Assembly: GCA_018304045.1 (NCBI GenBank)
Contig: JAGVWZ010000011.1
Location: forward strand, 1-53,348
Direction of reading: 5' to 3'
Source of the DNA: Candidatus Pacearchaeota archaeon
Lineage (GTDB): Archaea > Nanobdellota > Nanobdellia > Pacearchaeales > GW2011-AR1
Length of the DNA stretch: 53,348 nt
The notes under the pieces: model-generated
Told to the model about the DNA's origin: nothing
The model's database searches: none
Seen by the model: the letters and a program-made list of their open reading frames with translations, nothing else
Program-made: the position numbers and the translations under genes
Part shown: one piece after another, positions 9,108 through 19,841 of the stretch
Layout of the letters: the number at the start of each line of letters is the position of its first letter
Numbering within the stretch: position 1 is the stretch's first letter

Positions 9108-11462
9108 TTAACTTAATGCAGGACCTATTTCTTCAGCACCAACATCAGTTGAAACTGTTCCAGTTATTAGTTTAGCTAATGCAGCCTTTGTATCGTCAGC
9201 ATTATAACCAGCAACTAGAGTAGCAACCTTAGCAGCGTTGTATGGAGATGTATATGTTTTTACCATATATTTTCCAGCAACAACAGCAGAGTTAGTTGTC
9301 TTAGCTGTGAAAGCAGGACCACAAATTGGATCACTTGTTCCACCAAGCAGTTTAATAGCTACTTGATTTACACAACTTCCTCCAACAACTATAATATTCA
9401 AGTTTTCAAAAGATGTTTTCTCAGTGTCCTTAAATATTTTGACACTTGAGTCTCCACCTACTGTAGCACTTGAAGTTGTTAAAAAGAAATTACCATAAGC
9501 TTCTTCACCATGATATGTTATTGTAACACTATCTTGGTCTCCGCTTGTTTCTTTAAGATAACCTGTTGCAAGAGCAGAATAAACATAGTTTTGGTATGCT
9601 TCTGTGTCTTCAACTTCAGTTTCTGTTCCAGAATTAGCAGGAAGCATAGTTACACTTGTTACTTGAACTTCTGGTGTAGTAGTCCACCCAACTCTAACTG
9701 TTATATTCTTACCACCAACAGTACCAGGAACACCCCCTTTGTTTTCGTTTTTATCTTCTTCAGAAAAAACAATATCAAAAGTGGCATTATTATGTCCTGC
9801 AGGTTGATACTCTTCAGTAGTTACATTGATTGCTCCTGCAGCCACTGAATTATTAGTACCTAAGTAAGGCAAGTAAACAGCTATTCCTTCTTTTGAATAA
9901 AGCTTGTTAAAGTTTGTATTTGTAGAAGCAGTTAAATTAACTTGCTTTTCTGTATAGTTAAGCGAATTAATTGTTAGTTCAACATTTCCCCAGGAAACAA
10001 CTGAACCATTAACAGCATCTTTTTTACCCAAAGTATCTGACCATGCTCCATTATCCCTACACTTGATAGTTGTTTTGTTTAAACTGTCTTGATAAGTAAA
10101 TGTAGCAGTACATAGATAAGATTCAGCATCTTTTCCATCTGACCAAGATACAACGAAATGTTCATCAGTATCTCCATCAAAAATAATACTAGGTGTATTA
10201 CTTGTTCTTAATCTTTTTGTAGATTCACTTCCAATTCCAGCAAAAACTCCAGTTGAATTACCATATAACAAGGTTATTGTTTCTTCAGAATCTTTTAATG
10301 GGAATTTATCTAATACAATTTTATAATTGCCACTTGGTTTAACAGCAATTTTTTCATTTGCAGCAGTAGTAATCCCACCATAAGATAACTTTATTGATTT
10401 AAATCCAGGTAAAGTCAATGAAGCTCCATCAGCAGCAAAACCATCAGTATCTGTCTTCCATACTAATTTGATTTGACTTATCTTGTTAGCAGTAGTGTTG
10501 GTTATAAAACCAGTTAATCCTGATATTGAATCATCGTTTAATTCAACAAGAGAGTTATTAACTATTTTTAATTTACCTGCACCAATACTAATTTCAGCAG
10601 AGCCAATAGTTCCAGCAACATCCCTCATATTGATTTCTCTTACACCTAAGTAAGAACCATCACTTAATTTTTGTGTTTCAGCAGCACCTAACTTATTAGT
10701 TGTTTTGCCATCCACAATAAACTTTACATAAGGAGTACCAGCAGTTCCACTTAAAGATTCTATTTGTATAGAATAAATTTTAGAACCAACTGTTACTGTT
10801 TGAGCTTCTCCTTCTTTTACAGTTACTTTTTCAGCAGCATCAAGCAATGTTATAGATGAACCTTCTGATTGAGCTAAAATGTAATAACTTTTTCCCAACA
10901 TTTCAATTTCAGCAGTTGGCATATCAGCAGCTAAAGGGCTACTTGTGAAGTCTAATGTATAGTTTAATACATTATTTGCAGAAGCAACTTTAATACCTAA
11001 TGAAGGTATTTCATCTTTATAGTCACTATCTTCAAACATCTCATAGCTCAAATTTGCTAATAACAATTTTTGTGTATAATCAAAGTCATCATTATCATCA
11101 TCAGTAAATACGCCATCTTTCAGCATAATTGGAAGATTATCATCAGTAACAGTTCCAGAAACAACATCCCTTATACCATTTCCAAGTTGGAAAGCAGTTG
11201 AAGGTTTTTTTAACTGGTAGCTTTCACCACCACTTACTGTTGCAGTACCTGCAGTTACAGTTACTTTACTGTTCAAATTTGTTACCAAATCAGCAGCAGC
11301 CAAAGTATCCACACTCTGAGAGCTTCCCACTACTATTGCAACATCAGCAGCCCCACTTTTTACATAAGGTGCAGGATATGCAGCAGCAGCAAATCCAATT
11401 GTACTTGAAAGCATAACAACACTAGCTAATACCGAAGCTATTTTTTTATAATTAAATTTCAT
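9108..11462 (-). CDS. S-layer protein
   Basis: Signal peptide (KIASVLASVVMLSSTIGFAAAA), then AAYPAPYVKSGAADVAIVVGSSQSVDTLAAADL typical of archaeal S-layer N-domains; 784 aa; strong SD. Confidence 0.88.
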   Translation of the reverse strand: MKFNYKKIASVLASVVMLSSTIGFAAAAYPAPYVKSGAADVAIVVGSSQSVDTLAAADLVTNLNSKVTVTAGTATVSGGESYQLKKPSTAFQLGNGIRDVVSGTVTDDNLPIMLKDGVFTDDDNDDFDYTQKLLLANLSYEMFEDSDYKDEIPSLGIKVASANNVLNYTLDFTSSPLAADMPTAEIEMLGKSYYILAQSEGSSITLLDAAEKVTVKEGEAQTVTVGSKIYSIQIESLSGTAGTPYVKFIVDGKTTNKLGAAETQKLSDGSYLGVREINMRDVAGTIGSAEISIGAGKLKIVNNSLVELNDDSISGLTGFITNTTANKISQIKLVWKTDTDGFAADGASLTLPGFKSIKLSYGGITTAANEKIAVKPSGNYKIVLDKFPLKDSEETITLLYGNSTGVFAGIGSESTKRLRTSNTPSIIFDGDTDEHFVVSWSDGKDAESYLCTATFTYQDSLNKTTIKCRDNGAWSDTLGKKDAVNGSVVSWGNVELTINSLNYTEKQVNLTASTNTNFNKLYSKEGIAVYLPYLGTNNSVAAGAINVTTEEYQPAGHNNATFDIVFSEEDKNENKGGVPGTVGGKNITVRVGWTTTPEVQVTSVTMLPANSGTETEVEDTEAYQNYVYSALATGYLKETSGDQDSVTITYHGEEAYGNFFLTTSSATVGGDSSVKIFKDTEKTSFENLNIIVVGGSCVNQVAIKLLGGTSDPICGPAFTAKTTNSAVVAGKYMVKTYTSPYNAAKVATLVAGYNADDTKAALAKLITGTVSTDVGAEEIGPALS

Positions 11463-11892
11463 TATTTTTTAACCTCCTTTCATCAATATAAAAAATTACT
11501 TTATCCAAAGATCACTTCTTTGAATCTTTTTAACTGAAGTCGCTATTTGAAAAACTGTTTAATCTTGTTTATTACCCTTAAGGTAATATCAGACTATATC
11601 AAAATTAGTTTAAAAAGCTTTCTACATTTTATTCAATATTTTCTAAAAAATTACCTCTTTTTTAGGGTTTTATTTATAAAGCTTTTGGTGTCATTTATTT
11701 AAGGTATCTAAGAAAAAGGTTTTAGTTTAATAACCTGAATAAACAAAAATAACATTGATTATGAATAGGGTTTATTTTTAAACATATATTGAATAATCTA
11801 ACCAGTAAGAAAAATATACATATCCTATATATATGGAAAAATTTATATAGTATTGCTACTTTTATAGAATATAAAATATCATTTTATTAACA

Positions 11893-12243
11893 ATGGCAAA
11901 GCAAACCAAGGACATTTCCATATCAATAACAGAGAAAGAAGGAACCTTTTCCTCAATTTTCAGTAAAATAAGGGGAGAAAATAAAAATTCAGAAATATCT
12001 ATGTTAAGGCATCTCTTAAGCAATGAAAAAGCAAGACTTTTGCACATAGCAAAAACAAAACAACCTGATTCAATCTACAAATTAGCAAAGCTTCTTGGAA
12101 GAGACTTTAAATCAGTACGCCATGACATAAGAATCTTAGAAAAATTTGGATTTATTGAGCTTATTTCTAGCCATAAAAAAAACAGAGAATTGCTAAGACC
12201 AGTGGTTGATGCAAGCAAGGTGATAATAACAATAAACCTGTAA
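11893..12243 (+). CDS. Winged-helix transcriptional regulator (HVO_A0114/ArsR-like)
   Basis: SIYKLAKLLGRDFKSVRHDIRILEKFGFIEL HTH. Confidence 0.75.
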   Translation: MAKQTKDISISITEKEGTFSSIFSKIRGENKNSEISMLRHLLSNEKARLLHIAKTKQPDSIYKLAKLLGRDFKSVRHDIRILEKFGFIELISSHKKNRELLRPVVDASKVIITINL

Positions 12244-12281
12244 AAGTTACATTTTTATATATACTTTTTCTAATATAGGTC

Positions 12282-14315
12282 ATGGAAAAAAAGAAGCAAC
12301 CCAAAATTAAACTATTTTCCCCTAAAAAACTCTTATTTATCCTATTCTTACTAATAATATTGTTATTTTTATTTTTATTTGGAACAAAAATATACTTGTT
12401 CTATAATCTTCTAATAGGAAATGATGTTCTAGTAAGGGTTAACTTAGATAAGGAAAATCTGTTTTTATCCCATGACCAATCAGACTCAATAAAAATTAAA
12501 ACAGATATAATAGCCAATCCTTTTTGCACTGTTTACTGCAACTATACTTTTGCAGATTTAAGCTATAACCAAACAATAAAATCAGATAGTTTTTCATTAA
12601 AAACAATAAGTCCAATAACCAATGAGTTTACTCTGACTTCTCCAAAAACAGGCAAAGGCCAAAAATTATACAGATTTGAAATCAATTGCAATAGTAAAAA
12701 AACCTATTTATGCGATACAACAGAAGAAATCAAATCAAGAACACTTCTTATAACTCTTAATTATAATCTTACATCTGAAGAAATAGAATTCAAAGAAATG
12801 TCTAAAAATAAATTAATTTCAATGTTAGACTTATTAGAAGACATAATTCTCAATCAAATCAATTTTGAAAGCATAATAACTAAGTTCAATAATTCAGTAG
12901 ATTCTTCAACAATAAATAAATCCAATTATGTAAAAACCTCAGTAATAGAACTCAATTCTTCAATTTTCAATGCAATCTTTCTTTGGCAAGCCCAAGATTA
13001 TGAATCTTTGCAACAAGGATTGCCAAAATTATCAGAACTAGTTAACAGCACTTCTGTTAGCTTTAATTTACTTAAGTCTGAGATTTCAAACTTAATTTAT
13101 GACTATAATTATCAGATAAACCAGACAAACAAACTAAGGCAGAGAATAGCATTATTATCAACATCTAACTTTACAATGGAAAATATAACTGAAAATATCA
13201 GTTTGCCTAAGATTATTGCAGATTTCAATAATCTATCACTTTACTTTGATAATATATCAATAAATAATAGAAAAATCCTGATTTTTAGTCTAGAAAATAA
13301 AACATCTGAACTAGAAAAAATAAAAACTTCTAATGTTTCAAATGTTTCTGAAACAATACTTATATTCAACAGAACAATCATAATTATACCTCCAATAAAT
13401 TCAACAACCCCCATTATCATAAATGAACCAACTGAAAAATGCTGTTTATTTGGTAATTGCAAAGATTGTTGCGATGACACTTGTTCCAATAATCCATCAA
13501 AATTTCCAGTTGTCTTTATCCATGGTCATAAATTCAATAATGATATTTCTGCAGATTCTAATCTTCATGCTTTTGAAGACATTCAAAAAAAATTAGAAAC
13601 AGACTACATTAATGCAGGTTCTGTTTTTGTTTCAAAAAATAGCATTCCTGGAATATGGGGGAAGGCAAATTATCCCGTAACAATAACAACTAGCTATTAT
13701 TTTGATACTTTAATAGAATCAAAAGGAGAAACAATATTAGAATCTCAGCAAGACAGCCTAGACACCTATGCCTTAAGATTGAATGATTTAATAAAAGAAA
13801 TTAAAAAAAGAACAGGAAGAGACAAAGTAATAATAGTGAGCCACAGCATGGGCGGGCTTGTTGCAAGAAAATATTTGCAGATATTTGGGGAAAAAGATAT
13901 CTATAAATTAGTATTAGTAATGGTTCCAAATAAAGGCATATCAGGAGATATTTTAACCTATTGTAGTATTCTTGGGTCAAAAACCGAGTGCAATGACATG
14001 AACAAAGACAGTTTGTTCATGAATAAATTAAATAATGCAGATACTCCTAAAATACCTGTTTATAATATCATTGGAATTGGATGTGATATGGATGGAGAAC
14101 AAGGAGATGGTATTGTAAAAAATTCTACTGCCTATTTAGACTGGGCAAAAAACTATTATCTAACAGGAACTTGTGATAATAGGAGATTTGAGTATTTTCA
14201 TACAGAAATAACAAATCCAATAAAATATCCAGAATTCCTAAATATTATAAAAAAATTATTAAATACAACTGATTCTAATTCCATGGTTATCAGTAATAGT
14301 TCTGTAAGTTTATAA
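12282..14315 (+). CDS. Membrane-anchored extracytoplasmic alpha/beta hydrolase (lipase-like)
   Basis: N-terminal TM, coiled coil, CC-rich linker, VVFIHGH oxyanion region, nucleophile SHSMGGL, candidate Asp in GDGIV and His in YFHTEI. Confidence 0.82.
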   Translation: MEKKKQPKIKLFSPKKLLFILFLLIILLFLFLFGTKIYLFYNLLIGNDVLVRVNLDKENLFLSHDQSDSIKIKTDIIANPFCTVYCNYTFADLSYNQTIKSDSFSLKTISPITNEFTLTSPKTGKGQKLYRFEINCNSKKTYLCDTTEEIKSRTLLITLNYNLTSEEIEFKEMSKNKLISMLDLLEDIILNQINFESIITKFNNSVDSSTINKSNYVKTSVIELNSSIFNAIFLWQAQDYESLQQGLPKLSELVNSTSVSFNLLKSEISNLIYDYNYQINQTNKLRQRIALLSTSNFTMENITENISLPKIIADFNNLSLYFDNISINNRKILIFSLENKTSELEKIKTSNVSNVSETILIFNRTIIIIPPINSTTPIIINEPTEKCCLFGNCKDCCDDTCSNNPSKFPVVFIHGHKFNNDISADSNLHAFEDIQKKLETDYINAGSVFVSKNSIPGIWGKANYPVTITTSYYFDTLIESKGETILESQQDSLDTYALRLNDLIKEIKKRTGRDKVIIVSHSMGGLVARKYLQIFGEKDIYKLVLVMVPNKGISGDILTYCSILGSKTECNDMNKDSLFMNKLNNADTPKIPVYNIIGIGCDMDGEQGDGIVKNSTAYLDWAKNYYLTGTCDNRRFEYFHTEITNPIKYPEFLNIIKKLLNTTDSNSMVISNSSVSL

Positions 14316-14367
14316 TATTTAGGTATAACAATTACTAATCTAATGTGTTCTAATCTGATAACTCTTA

Positions 14368-14412
14368 AAAATCCAAATCAATGAGGATTTAAAATAATTT
14401 ATGAATTAATAA
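14368..14412 (+). repeat. Copy B of 45-bp spaced intergenic element
   Basis: AAAATC-N12-GATTTAAAATAA-N7-ATTAATAA. Confidence 0.6.
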
Positions 14413-14447
14413 AATGATACGATTTATTAGAGATGTAAGTTAACAAC

Positions 14448-15020
14448 TCACTCATTAAATGAACCATCACTAGCTTCTTTTACACTATCTGCTTCACTTG
14501 CTTTGCAAACAAGCAAATCAACACTAATAACTCCTGAACTATAGGTTCCAAGTGTAACAATATGGCTTCCACCTTCAACAGAACCACAATTAGTAAAAAT
14601 ACCCTTATTAATATCACTTATCATTCTAACAGGAGCCCTGTTTGTAATTCCTCTGAAATAAATGCTTAAATTATATGCCTTATTTTTAAATTCTTTTCCA
14701 GGTTTTAGACTTTCATCAAGAGCTTTTTTTAAATTTGCATCAAGTGCATCACAAACCAATCTACCATCTAAACATTTTTTATTAGAATCTTTATCACAGT
14801 CTGTTATCAAAACCTCAACTTCCCTAGGCTCATTATTAGTAGAATAACAATCAGTAGTATAATACATTGTAGCCTGCAATAGATTAGACATTAAATCACT
14901 CTGACTATTGCTGGATTTATTAACAAAAAGAACTAAAAATATAAGCCCTATAATGCTTACTATAATTACAATTAAAACAAATCCAACCATTTCATGCTGT
15001 GCTTTTTTATTTTTTATCAT
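14448..15020 (-). CDS. Archaeal type IV pilin-like protein
   Basis: KNKKAQHEMVGFVLIVIIVSIIGLIFLVLFV N-terminus. Confidence 0.72.
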   Translation of the reverse strand: MIKNKKAQHEMVGFVLIVIIVSIIGLIFLVLFVNKSSNSQSDLMSNLLQATMYYTTDCYSTNNEPREVEVLITDCDKDSNKKCLDGRLVCDALDANLKKALDESLKPGKEFKNKAYNLSIYFRGITNRAPVRMISDINKGIFTNCGSVEGGSHIVTLGTYSSGVISVDLLVCKASEADSVKEASDGSFNE

Positions 15021-15568
15021 TATGTTTTGCTTTTTGGATTTTTATATTCTGTTCCAGCTACAATCATTCCTATTTCACATTTATCATAACTTCTTCCTTG
15101 AAGATTTCCAAAATCCTGATATTCTTTTCTGCAAAAAGCAATAAAATTTGAAGATGCAATTTCTCCTGCAACTTTTTTGTCATAAATAGTTATTAAATCA
15201 CAGTTTGGATAATTTGCAATAGAGCATTTAATCATTTGATTATAGCCTTTATTAAAAGCAGAATACCTTGTTATTATTCTAAGACTTGTAAATGGCCAAA
15301 ATTTTACATAGTTAGTTTTATTTATTAAAGATATTGCCTTATCACCATCAATGCAGTTTGACTTAGAGGAAACACAGCTGAATTCAGGAGAATCAGCAAG
15401 AGCAACCATTGCCCCAAATGTTTTTTGATCAGCAAGCCTATTAGCTTCTTTATAAATGCCAGAATACAATATTCCCATTCCAATTAATCCAACTAATGAG
15501 AAAAATAACACCACCCCCACTAGCATAAACGCCATTTCCTGTATTCTTAATTGAGATTTAATATTCAT
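15020..15568 (-). CDS. Pilin-like single-pass protein
   Basis: Start reassigned to MNIKSQLRIQEMAFMLVGVVLFFSLVG; the ORF track extends to 15616. Confidence 0.68.
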   Translation of the reverse strand: MNIKSQLRIQEMAFMLVGVVLFFSLVGLIGMGILYSGIYKEANRLADQKTFGAMVALADSPEFSCVSSKSNCIDGDKAISLINKTNYVKFWPFTSLRIITRYSAFNKGYNQMIKCSIANYPNCDLITIYDKKVAGEIASSNFIAFCRKEYQDFGNLQGRSYDKCEIGMIVAGTEYKNPKSKT

Positions 15569-16571
15569 TTTTTTCTTGATTTTTATAAAGTTTGCATCCA
15601 GGGTCTGCACCTTCATTTATTGAATCAATATCTTCTGAAACCTTTGCAAGAATAGCTAAGTCTGCAGAAGAACTAAGTGTCTCTGCTCCAGTTATAAGTT
15701 GGTTTAATTTAGGTGCAACATTAGACTCACAGTTCTTTCTTTTAATTATTTCTATTTTATCCAAATAAATAGGCCCGAGTTGATTAAGTTTGTTCATAAG
15801 TCTTTTAACATTGCATTCATAGATTTCAGGTGAAGAAAATATTGCAGCATAGATAAGATTGCCATAGTAATACATTTTAACATCTTCTTTTATAACATAT
15901 TTTCCAGAAGTTGAAACCACAATATCACATTCAGCATTATTAGAAAAACAAACCCTCACCCCCTCACAAGCAGTGGTTTTATTTGGAAATAAGACATTAT
16001 TTAATTGCAATTGCTGTAAATCATTTTGAAGCTGTGCAGGAGCATCATAAAAACAATAATCTCTGTCTGAAAATATTATTAAATCTGCAATATGAAATGG
16101 CATAAAAAATCCAACAGAAAAAGGATAAAATCTCTTTCCCCTAAGTTGATTTTCAGTAAAAATATATTTGCTCCTTATTGCAACAGAGTAACCTATTTCA
16201 GAAGTCCTATCATTAAACATAATATCTGATGCAGAAACTGTTTGTTTTCCAAAAGGAAGCTCTAATTCAGCAGAACATCCAAAATACAAATTAGTATCAG
16301 TTCTGAATTGAAGTTCAGGAGGTTTTACTCCTGCTGCAAGTCCTGCTTCCCATGTTTCAAGTATATTTACAAAATTTTTAGCATTTAATGTATTTCCAAC
16401 AATAGATCCTGAATTTACTAATCTTCCAGCAGCATATATTGCTAAAAATAAAATAAAGCCGCCTGCAACAATTGCAAATAACCAATTAAAACCCATTTCA
16501 ATTCCTTTTTTATTCCCGCTGTATATTGGAATTAAATATCCAGAATTTGCATATCTTTTTTTTATTCTCAT
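15558..16571 (-). CDS. Pilin-like single-pass protein, large extracytoplasmic domain
   Basis: NKKGIEMGFNWLFAIVAGGFILFLAIYAAGRLV N-terminus. Confidence 0.68.
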   Translation of the reverse strand: MRIKKRYANSGYLIPIYSGNKKGIEMGFNWLFAIVAGGFILFLAIYAAGRLVNSGSIVGNTLNAKNFVNILETWEAGLAAGVKPPELQFRTDTNLYFGCSAELELPFGKQTVSASDIMFNDRTSEIGYSVAIRSKYIFTENQLRGKRFYPFSVGFFMPFHIADLIIFSDRDYCFYDAPAQLQNDLQQLQLNNVLFPNKTTACEGVRVCFSNNAECDIVVSTSGKYVIKEDVKMYYYGNLIYAAIFSSPEIYECNVKRLMNKLNQLGPIYLDKIEIIKRKNCESNVAPKLNQLITGAETLSSSADLAILAKVSEDIDSINEGADPGCKLYKNQEKNEY

Positions 16572-16582
16572 GTTAAATATGA

Positions 16583-17089
16583 TTAAGCTATTCTTACAAG
16601 ACCATCATTAAATCCCTTTAAAATTTGAATTTCTATTCTTCCTCTTGAAGCAGGAATGCAATAAGGATTGCTGTCTTTTATTATTAAATCCAAATTCAAA
16701 TGAGTTATTCCTTTTGTTGCTATGCAGGATTTTTCTCTTGGATAAAAAAACATATTATACCTGTTATCAAAACTTTGAAGCTTCATCCCAATATCAGAAT
16801 AAGAACCTTTCATTGCTTTTGAAAAATTTGCAAAACAAACATATTTTATATTAGTTGGAAGTGCTGCCTCAAAAGGAAAACTGCTCTGTTGTTTATTGAA
16901 TGCAACAGTGATTTCATCCTGAAAATTTTTTATAAATAATCCTACCTGTGAGCAATTCTTATAGTCTAGAAATTTAGTTATTGCATAAATCGCAACAATA
17001 AGAAATATAACAATTAAAAATATTGAGAATATCATTCCAAATCCCATTCCCAAAAATCCTTCTGCCTTCTTACTCACTCTCTTTTTCAT
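16583..17089 (-). CDS. Pilin-like single-pass protein
   Basis: SKKAEGFLGMGFGMIFSIFLIVIFLIVAIYAI N-terminus; same operon. Confidence 0.65.
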   Translation of the reverse strand: MKKRVSKKAEGFLGMGFGMIFSIFLIVIFLIVAIYAITKFLDYKNCSQVGLFIKNFQDEITVAFNKQQSSFPFEAALPTNIKYVCFANFSKAMKGSYSDIGMKLQSFDNRYNMFFYPREKSCIATKGITHLNLDLIIKDSNPYCIPASRGRIEIQILKGFNDGLVRIA

Positions 17090-17380
17090 ACAAAAAGAAA
17101 TAAAATATGATTAATAAATCTATCTTTGTAAAGCATATTTCTCTTAAACATAGGTTTAGTATCATCAAAATTTATCTGAGAAAGTCTTTTCATGAAAAGA
17201 TTTCCATGTATTTCTAAATAATATAAATTATAAATCCCTTTTAGGTATAAATAAAATTAAGCTTATCATTTAAAACTAATACAATTTTAAAAAACGAGTG
17301 TGCGAGTTTTGAATATCTTTTATAGATACTGATATTTATTAATCAACTTTTTAACATATTCCTCACCTATTGATAACCAT

Positions 17381-19807
17381 CTAAAAACCCAAAACTCTTT
17401 GAGTCCAACTTTCTCCATAGGTTTTTATTAAAAAGTTTCTAAAGTTCTGCATATCCTGAGCAGTTCTTATGCTATACAAAACATTATTTGGATAACTTAC
17501 ACCTGACATTGAAGGATTACTATTTAATTGAGCATATTTTTCCATAGATGTTTCAAGACTTTTTGCAAGATAGGCTTTGAATTGCTCTCCATCCTTACTA
17601 TCTAAATAACCAGGATTTCTATCCTGAAGCATCATTCCAACAAGAGCAGGTTGTAAAGACGCAGCCATTATTTGTCCAACTACATAAGATTCCAATGTTT
17701 TCCCCTCTGTTTCTAATGTATATGCAGATATATCTTCAAAAGCATGAACAGCATCCTTATTAGCATGTACTCCTAGTAAATAAGTATCATAAAATGATTT
17801 TGTTCCTCCACCGACCTGCTCAAAAGCAGTTGCTTGCCATAGGCTTTTTGATAAATATGCATAAGCCTCTGCTTTTCTAATTCCAGTATTTCTAATTGCA
17901 ACTTCCATTAAATTTCCATTATCATCAAATCCCTCTAAAAATACCCTATAGCCATCTGTTCTAGGGGAATAATCAGAATTAAATCCCCTAGCAGCGGTTC
18001 TATCATAATTAGCAAAATGAACTTCTTCATGGATTTTTGTACTGAGATCTCCACCACCACTATCTCTGCTACTTGTAAGTCTTTCAACAGAAGCAAGTAT
18101 ATCTTTATTTTTCGAAGTTACACCAGAATAATCTAATTTAACATTAGGTGTTAACTTTTTTATTTCTTCCCTTAATGTATCAGCATCAACACTAACTAAT
18201 TCCCTTTGCTTTTCAAGACTCATCAATCTTAATCTGCTCTGCTCTTCCTTTGTTAAACTATGAAAATTTGCTCTTAAGGAAGCCATATTTCCTAACTGCA
18301 TACTGACAAGTCCTTTTTCAAGTTCTTCTGCATTTCCAACACTTATACCATTTTTAGTAGTAACAACATCCCAATCATCAACTCTATTTTCAGAACTGTC
18401 TAATGTAACAACATGGATAAGAGGATTTTCATTTGAATCTGTAGAATCTTTAAATGGGCTTTCAACAAACATAGGCCCATTATATTTATCCTTGAAATTT
18501 TCTGTATAATGTAAAGCTTGTTTTCCAAAAATCATAATATATCCTCCGCCAGTAGAAGTTATTTTATAGGGAATTTTTCCATCTTCATCTATGTTTTCTA
18601 TTACTAACTTTCCACCCTCTGTTCCACCAATTTTCTGCAAAATAACAACCTTATTTCCATCAATATTAAAAAAACTATTGCCTTCTAGAAATTGAACACT
18701 AGGACTAGAACTTCCAGCAGCAGCCCCAATAATTAATTTTTTATCACCAAGTGAAAGATATGCAAAATTAGTTTTATGTTCTTCACCATCAAAAAACAAA
18801 TAATTTTTTACATCTTTGTTAGTTTTTTCACCAACTCGAAGTTTATTAATATCAAAATCACCATCAACAAAAAAAGCATCTTCTATTTCATCATAGTTCA
18901 ACTGGAATTTATTATTTCCCAATTTACTTAGTTCATATTCCCTATCATTATCCCTTATTTTTATTTTGCTCACCTCATCAGAATACACATATTCTACCCT
19001 AACATCAGCATCCTTTGAATCAGGTATTTTTACAGGTTTCTCAATTACTAATTCCTGATTATCTGGAAGTTTTATTGTCACCCTATCATCTTTAAAAGTA
19101 ACTTCAGAATTTTTTGGAGCTTTTATTTTTTTGTTGCCAAAACTATATTCAGAATCTCCTTCAACATTAAATCCTGCTTGAATAAGTTTTCCATTTTCAT
19201 CAAATTCAAATTCACCATTTCTTAAAGAATCAAATGATTTTTTATTTTCAGCATCATTTTCATTATAATAATTTAAATTTCCTTCTTTAATTGAAACACT
19301 TGTTTTTTTATTCTCAGAACCAAGTTTAGTATTGCTTTTAACTTCATAATAATTTCCATTTAAATAATAACTTCCTTGTTTTGTAGATTCAAAATATGAT
19401 TTAATAAGTTCTCCATTAGAATTAAAATAAAATCTTCCACCTGATTTTATATCTTTATAATCATAGAATTTCATTTTAACAGAATCCCTAAGAGATAATG
19501 AACCAGCTTCTTTAAATTCAATAAAAATTCCATCAGCCTGCTGTTTTATTTTAACATCCTTCATCTTGCCTATATAATTAATAGGATCTCCTTTTGCATT
19601 AACTCCTAAATATATTTGTTTTTCTTCATTTCCTATGTTTAATTCACCATTTGCATTAAAAGGCATTAAACTAGCTTTCATTATTCCTGTATTTTTATCC
19701 ATTTCATAGACATAAATACCTCCTGCAGCAAGAATTCCAACTATGCTAAAGCATAAAACAATACAAATTAAAGCAATTGTAAAAATTCTCTTTTTCTTAT
19801 TTTCCAT
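17381..19807 (-). CDS. Secreted/anchored beta-scaffold protein with C-terminal zincin-like domain (HEEVH)
   Basis: N-terminal TM; scaffold LSLGDKKLIIGAAAGSSSPSVQFLEGN shared with 23082-24830; KIHEEVHFANYD (HExxH). Confidence 0.72.
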   Translation of the reverse strand: MENKKKRIFTIALICIVLCFSIVGILAAGGIYVYEMDKNTGIMKASLMPFNANGELNIGNEEKQIYLGVNAKGDPINYIGKMKDVKIKQQADGIFIEFKEAGSLSLRDSVKMKFYDYKDIKSGGRFYFNSNGELIKSYFESTKQGSYYLNGNYYEVKSNTKLGSENKKTSVSIKEGNLNYYNENDAENKKSFDSLRNGEFEFDENGKLIQAGFNVEGDSEYSFGNKKIKAPKNSEVTFKDDRVTIKLPDNQELVIEKPVKIPDSKDADVRVEYVYSDEVSKIKIRDNDREYELSKLGNNKFQLNYDEIEDAFFVDGDFDINKLRVGEKTNKDVKNYLFFDGEEHKTNFAYLSLGDKKLIIGAAAGSSSPSVQFLEGNSFFNIDGNKVVILQKIGGTEGGKLVIENIDEDGKIPYKITSTGGGYIMIFGKQALHYTENFKDKYNGPMFVESPFKDSTDSNENPLIHVVTLDSSENRVDDWDVVTTKNGISVGNAEELEKGLVSMQLGNMASLRANFHSLTKEEQSRLRLMSLEKQRELVSVDADTLREEIKKLTPNVKLDYSGVTSKNKDILASVERLTSSRDSGGGDLSTKIHEEVHFANYDRTAARGFNSDYSPRTDGYRVFLEGFDDNGNLMEVAIRNTGIRKAEAYAYLSKSLWQATAFEQVGGGTKSFYDTYLLGVHANKDAVHAFEDISAYTLETEGKTLESYVVGQIMAASLQPALVGMMLQDRNPGYLDSKDGEQFKAYLAKSLETSMEKYAQLNSNPSMSGVSYPNNVLYSIRTAQDMQNFRNFLIKTYGESWTQRVLGF

Positions 19808-19841
19808 GGGTTAATTAGTTTTAGAATATTAATAAAGATAT

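Noticed and set aside
11198-11416. 72-aa Gln-rich ORF antisense to the S-layer gene (track ORF)
   Set aside because: Shadow ORF: Gln/Leu composition is explained by the reverse complement of Ala/Thr/Val codons of the S-layer gene
17185-17200. TCTTTTCATGAAAAGA palindrome upstream of the pilin cluster
   Set aside because: Short and AT-rich; likely by chance or an ordinary terminator, not promoted to a finding
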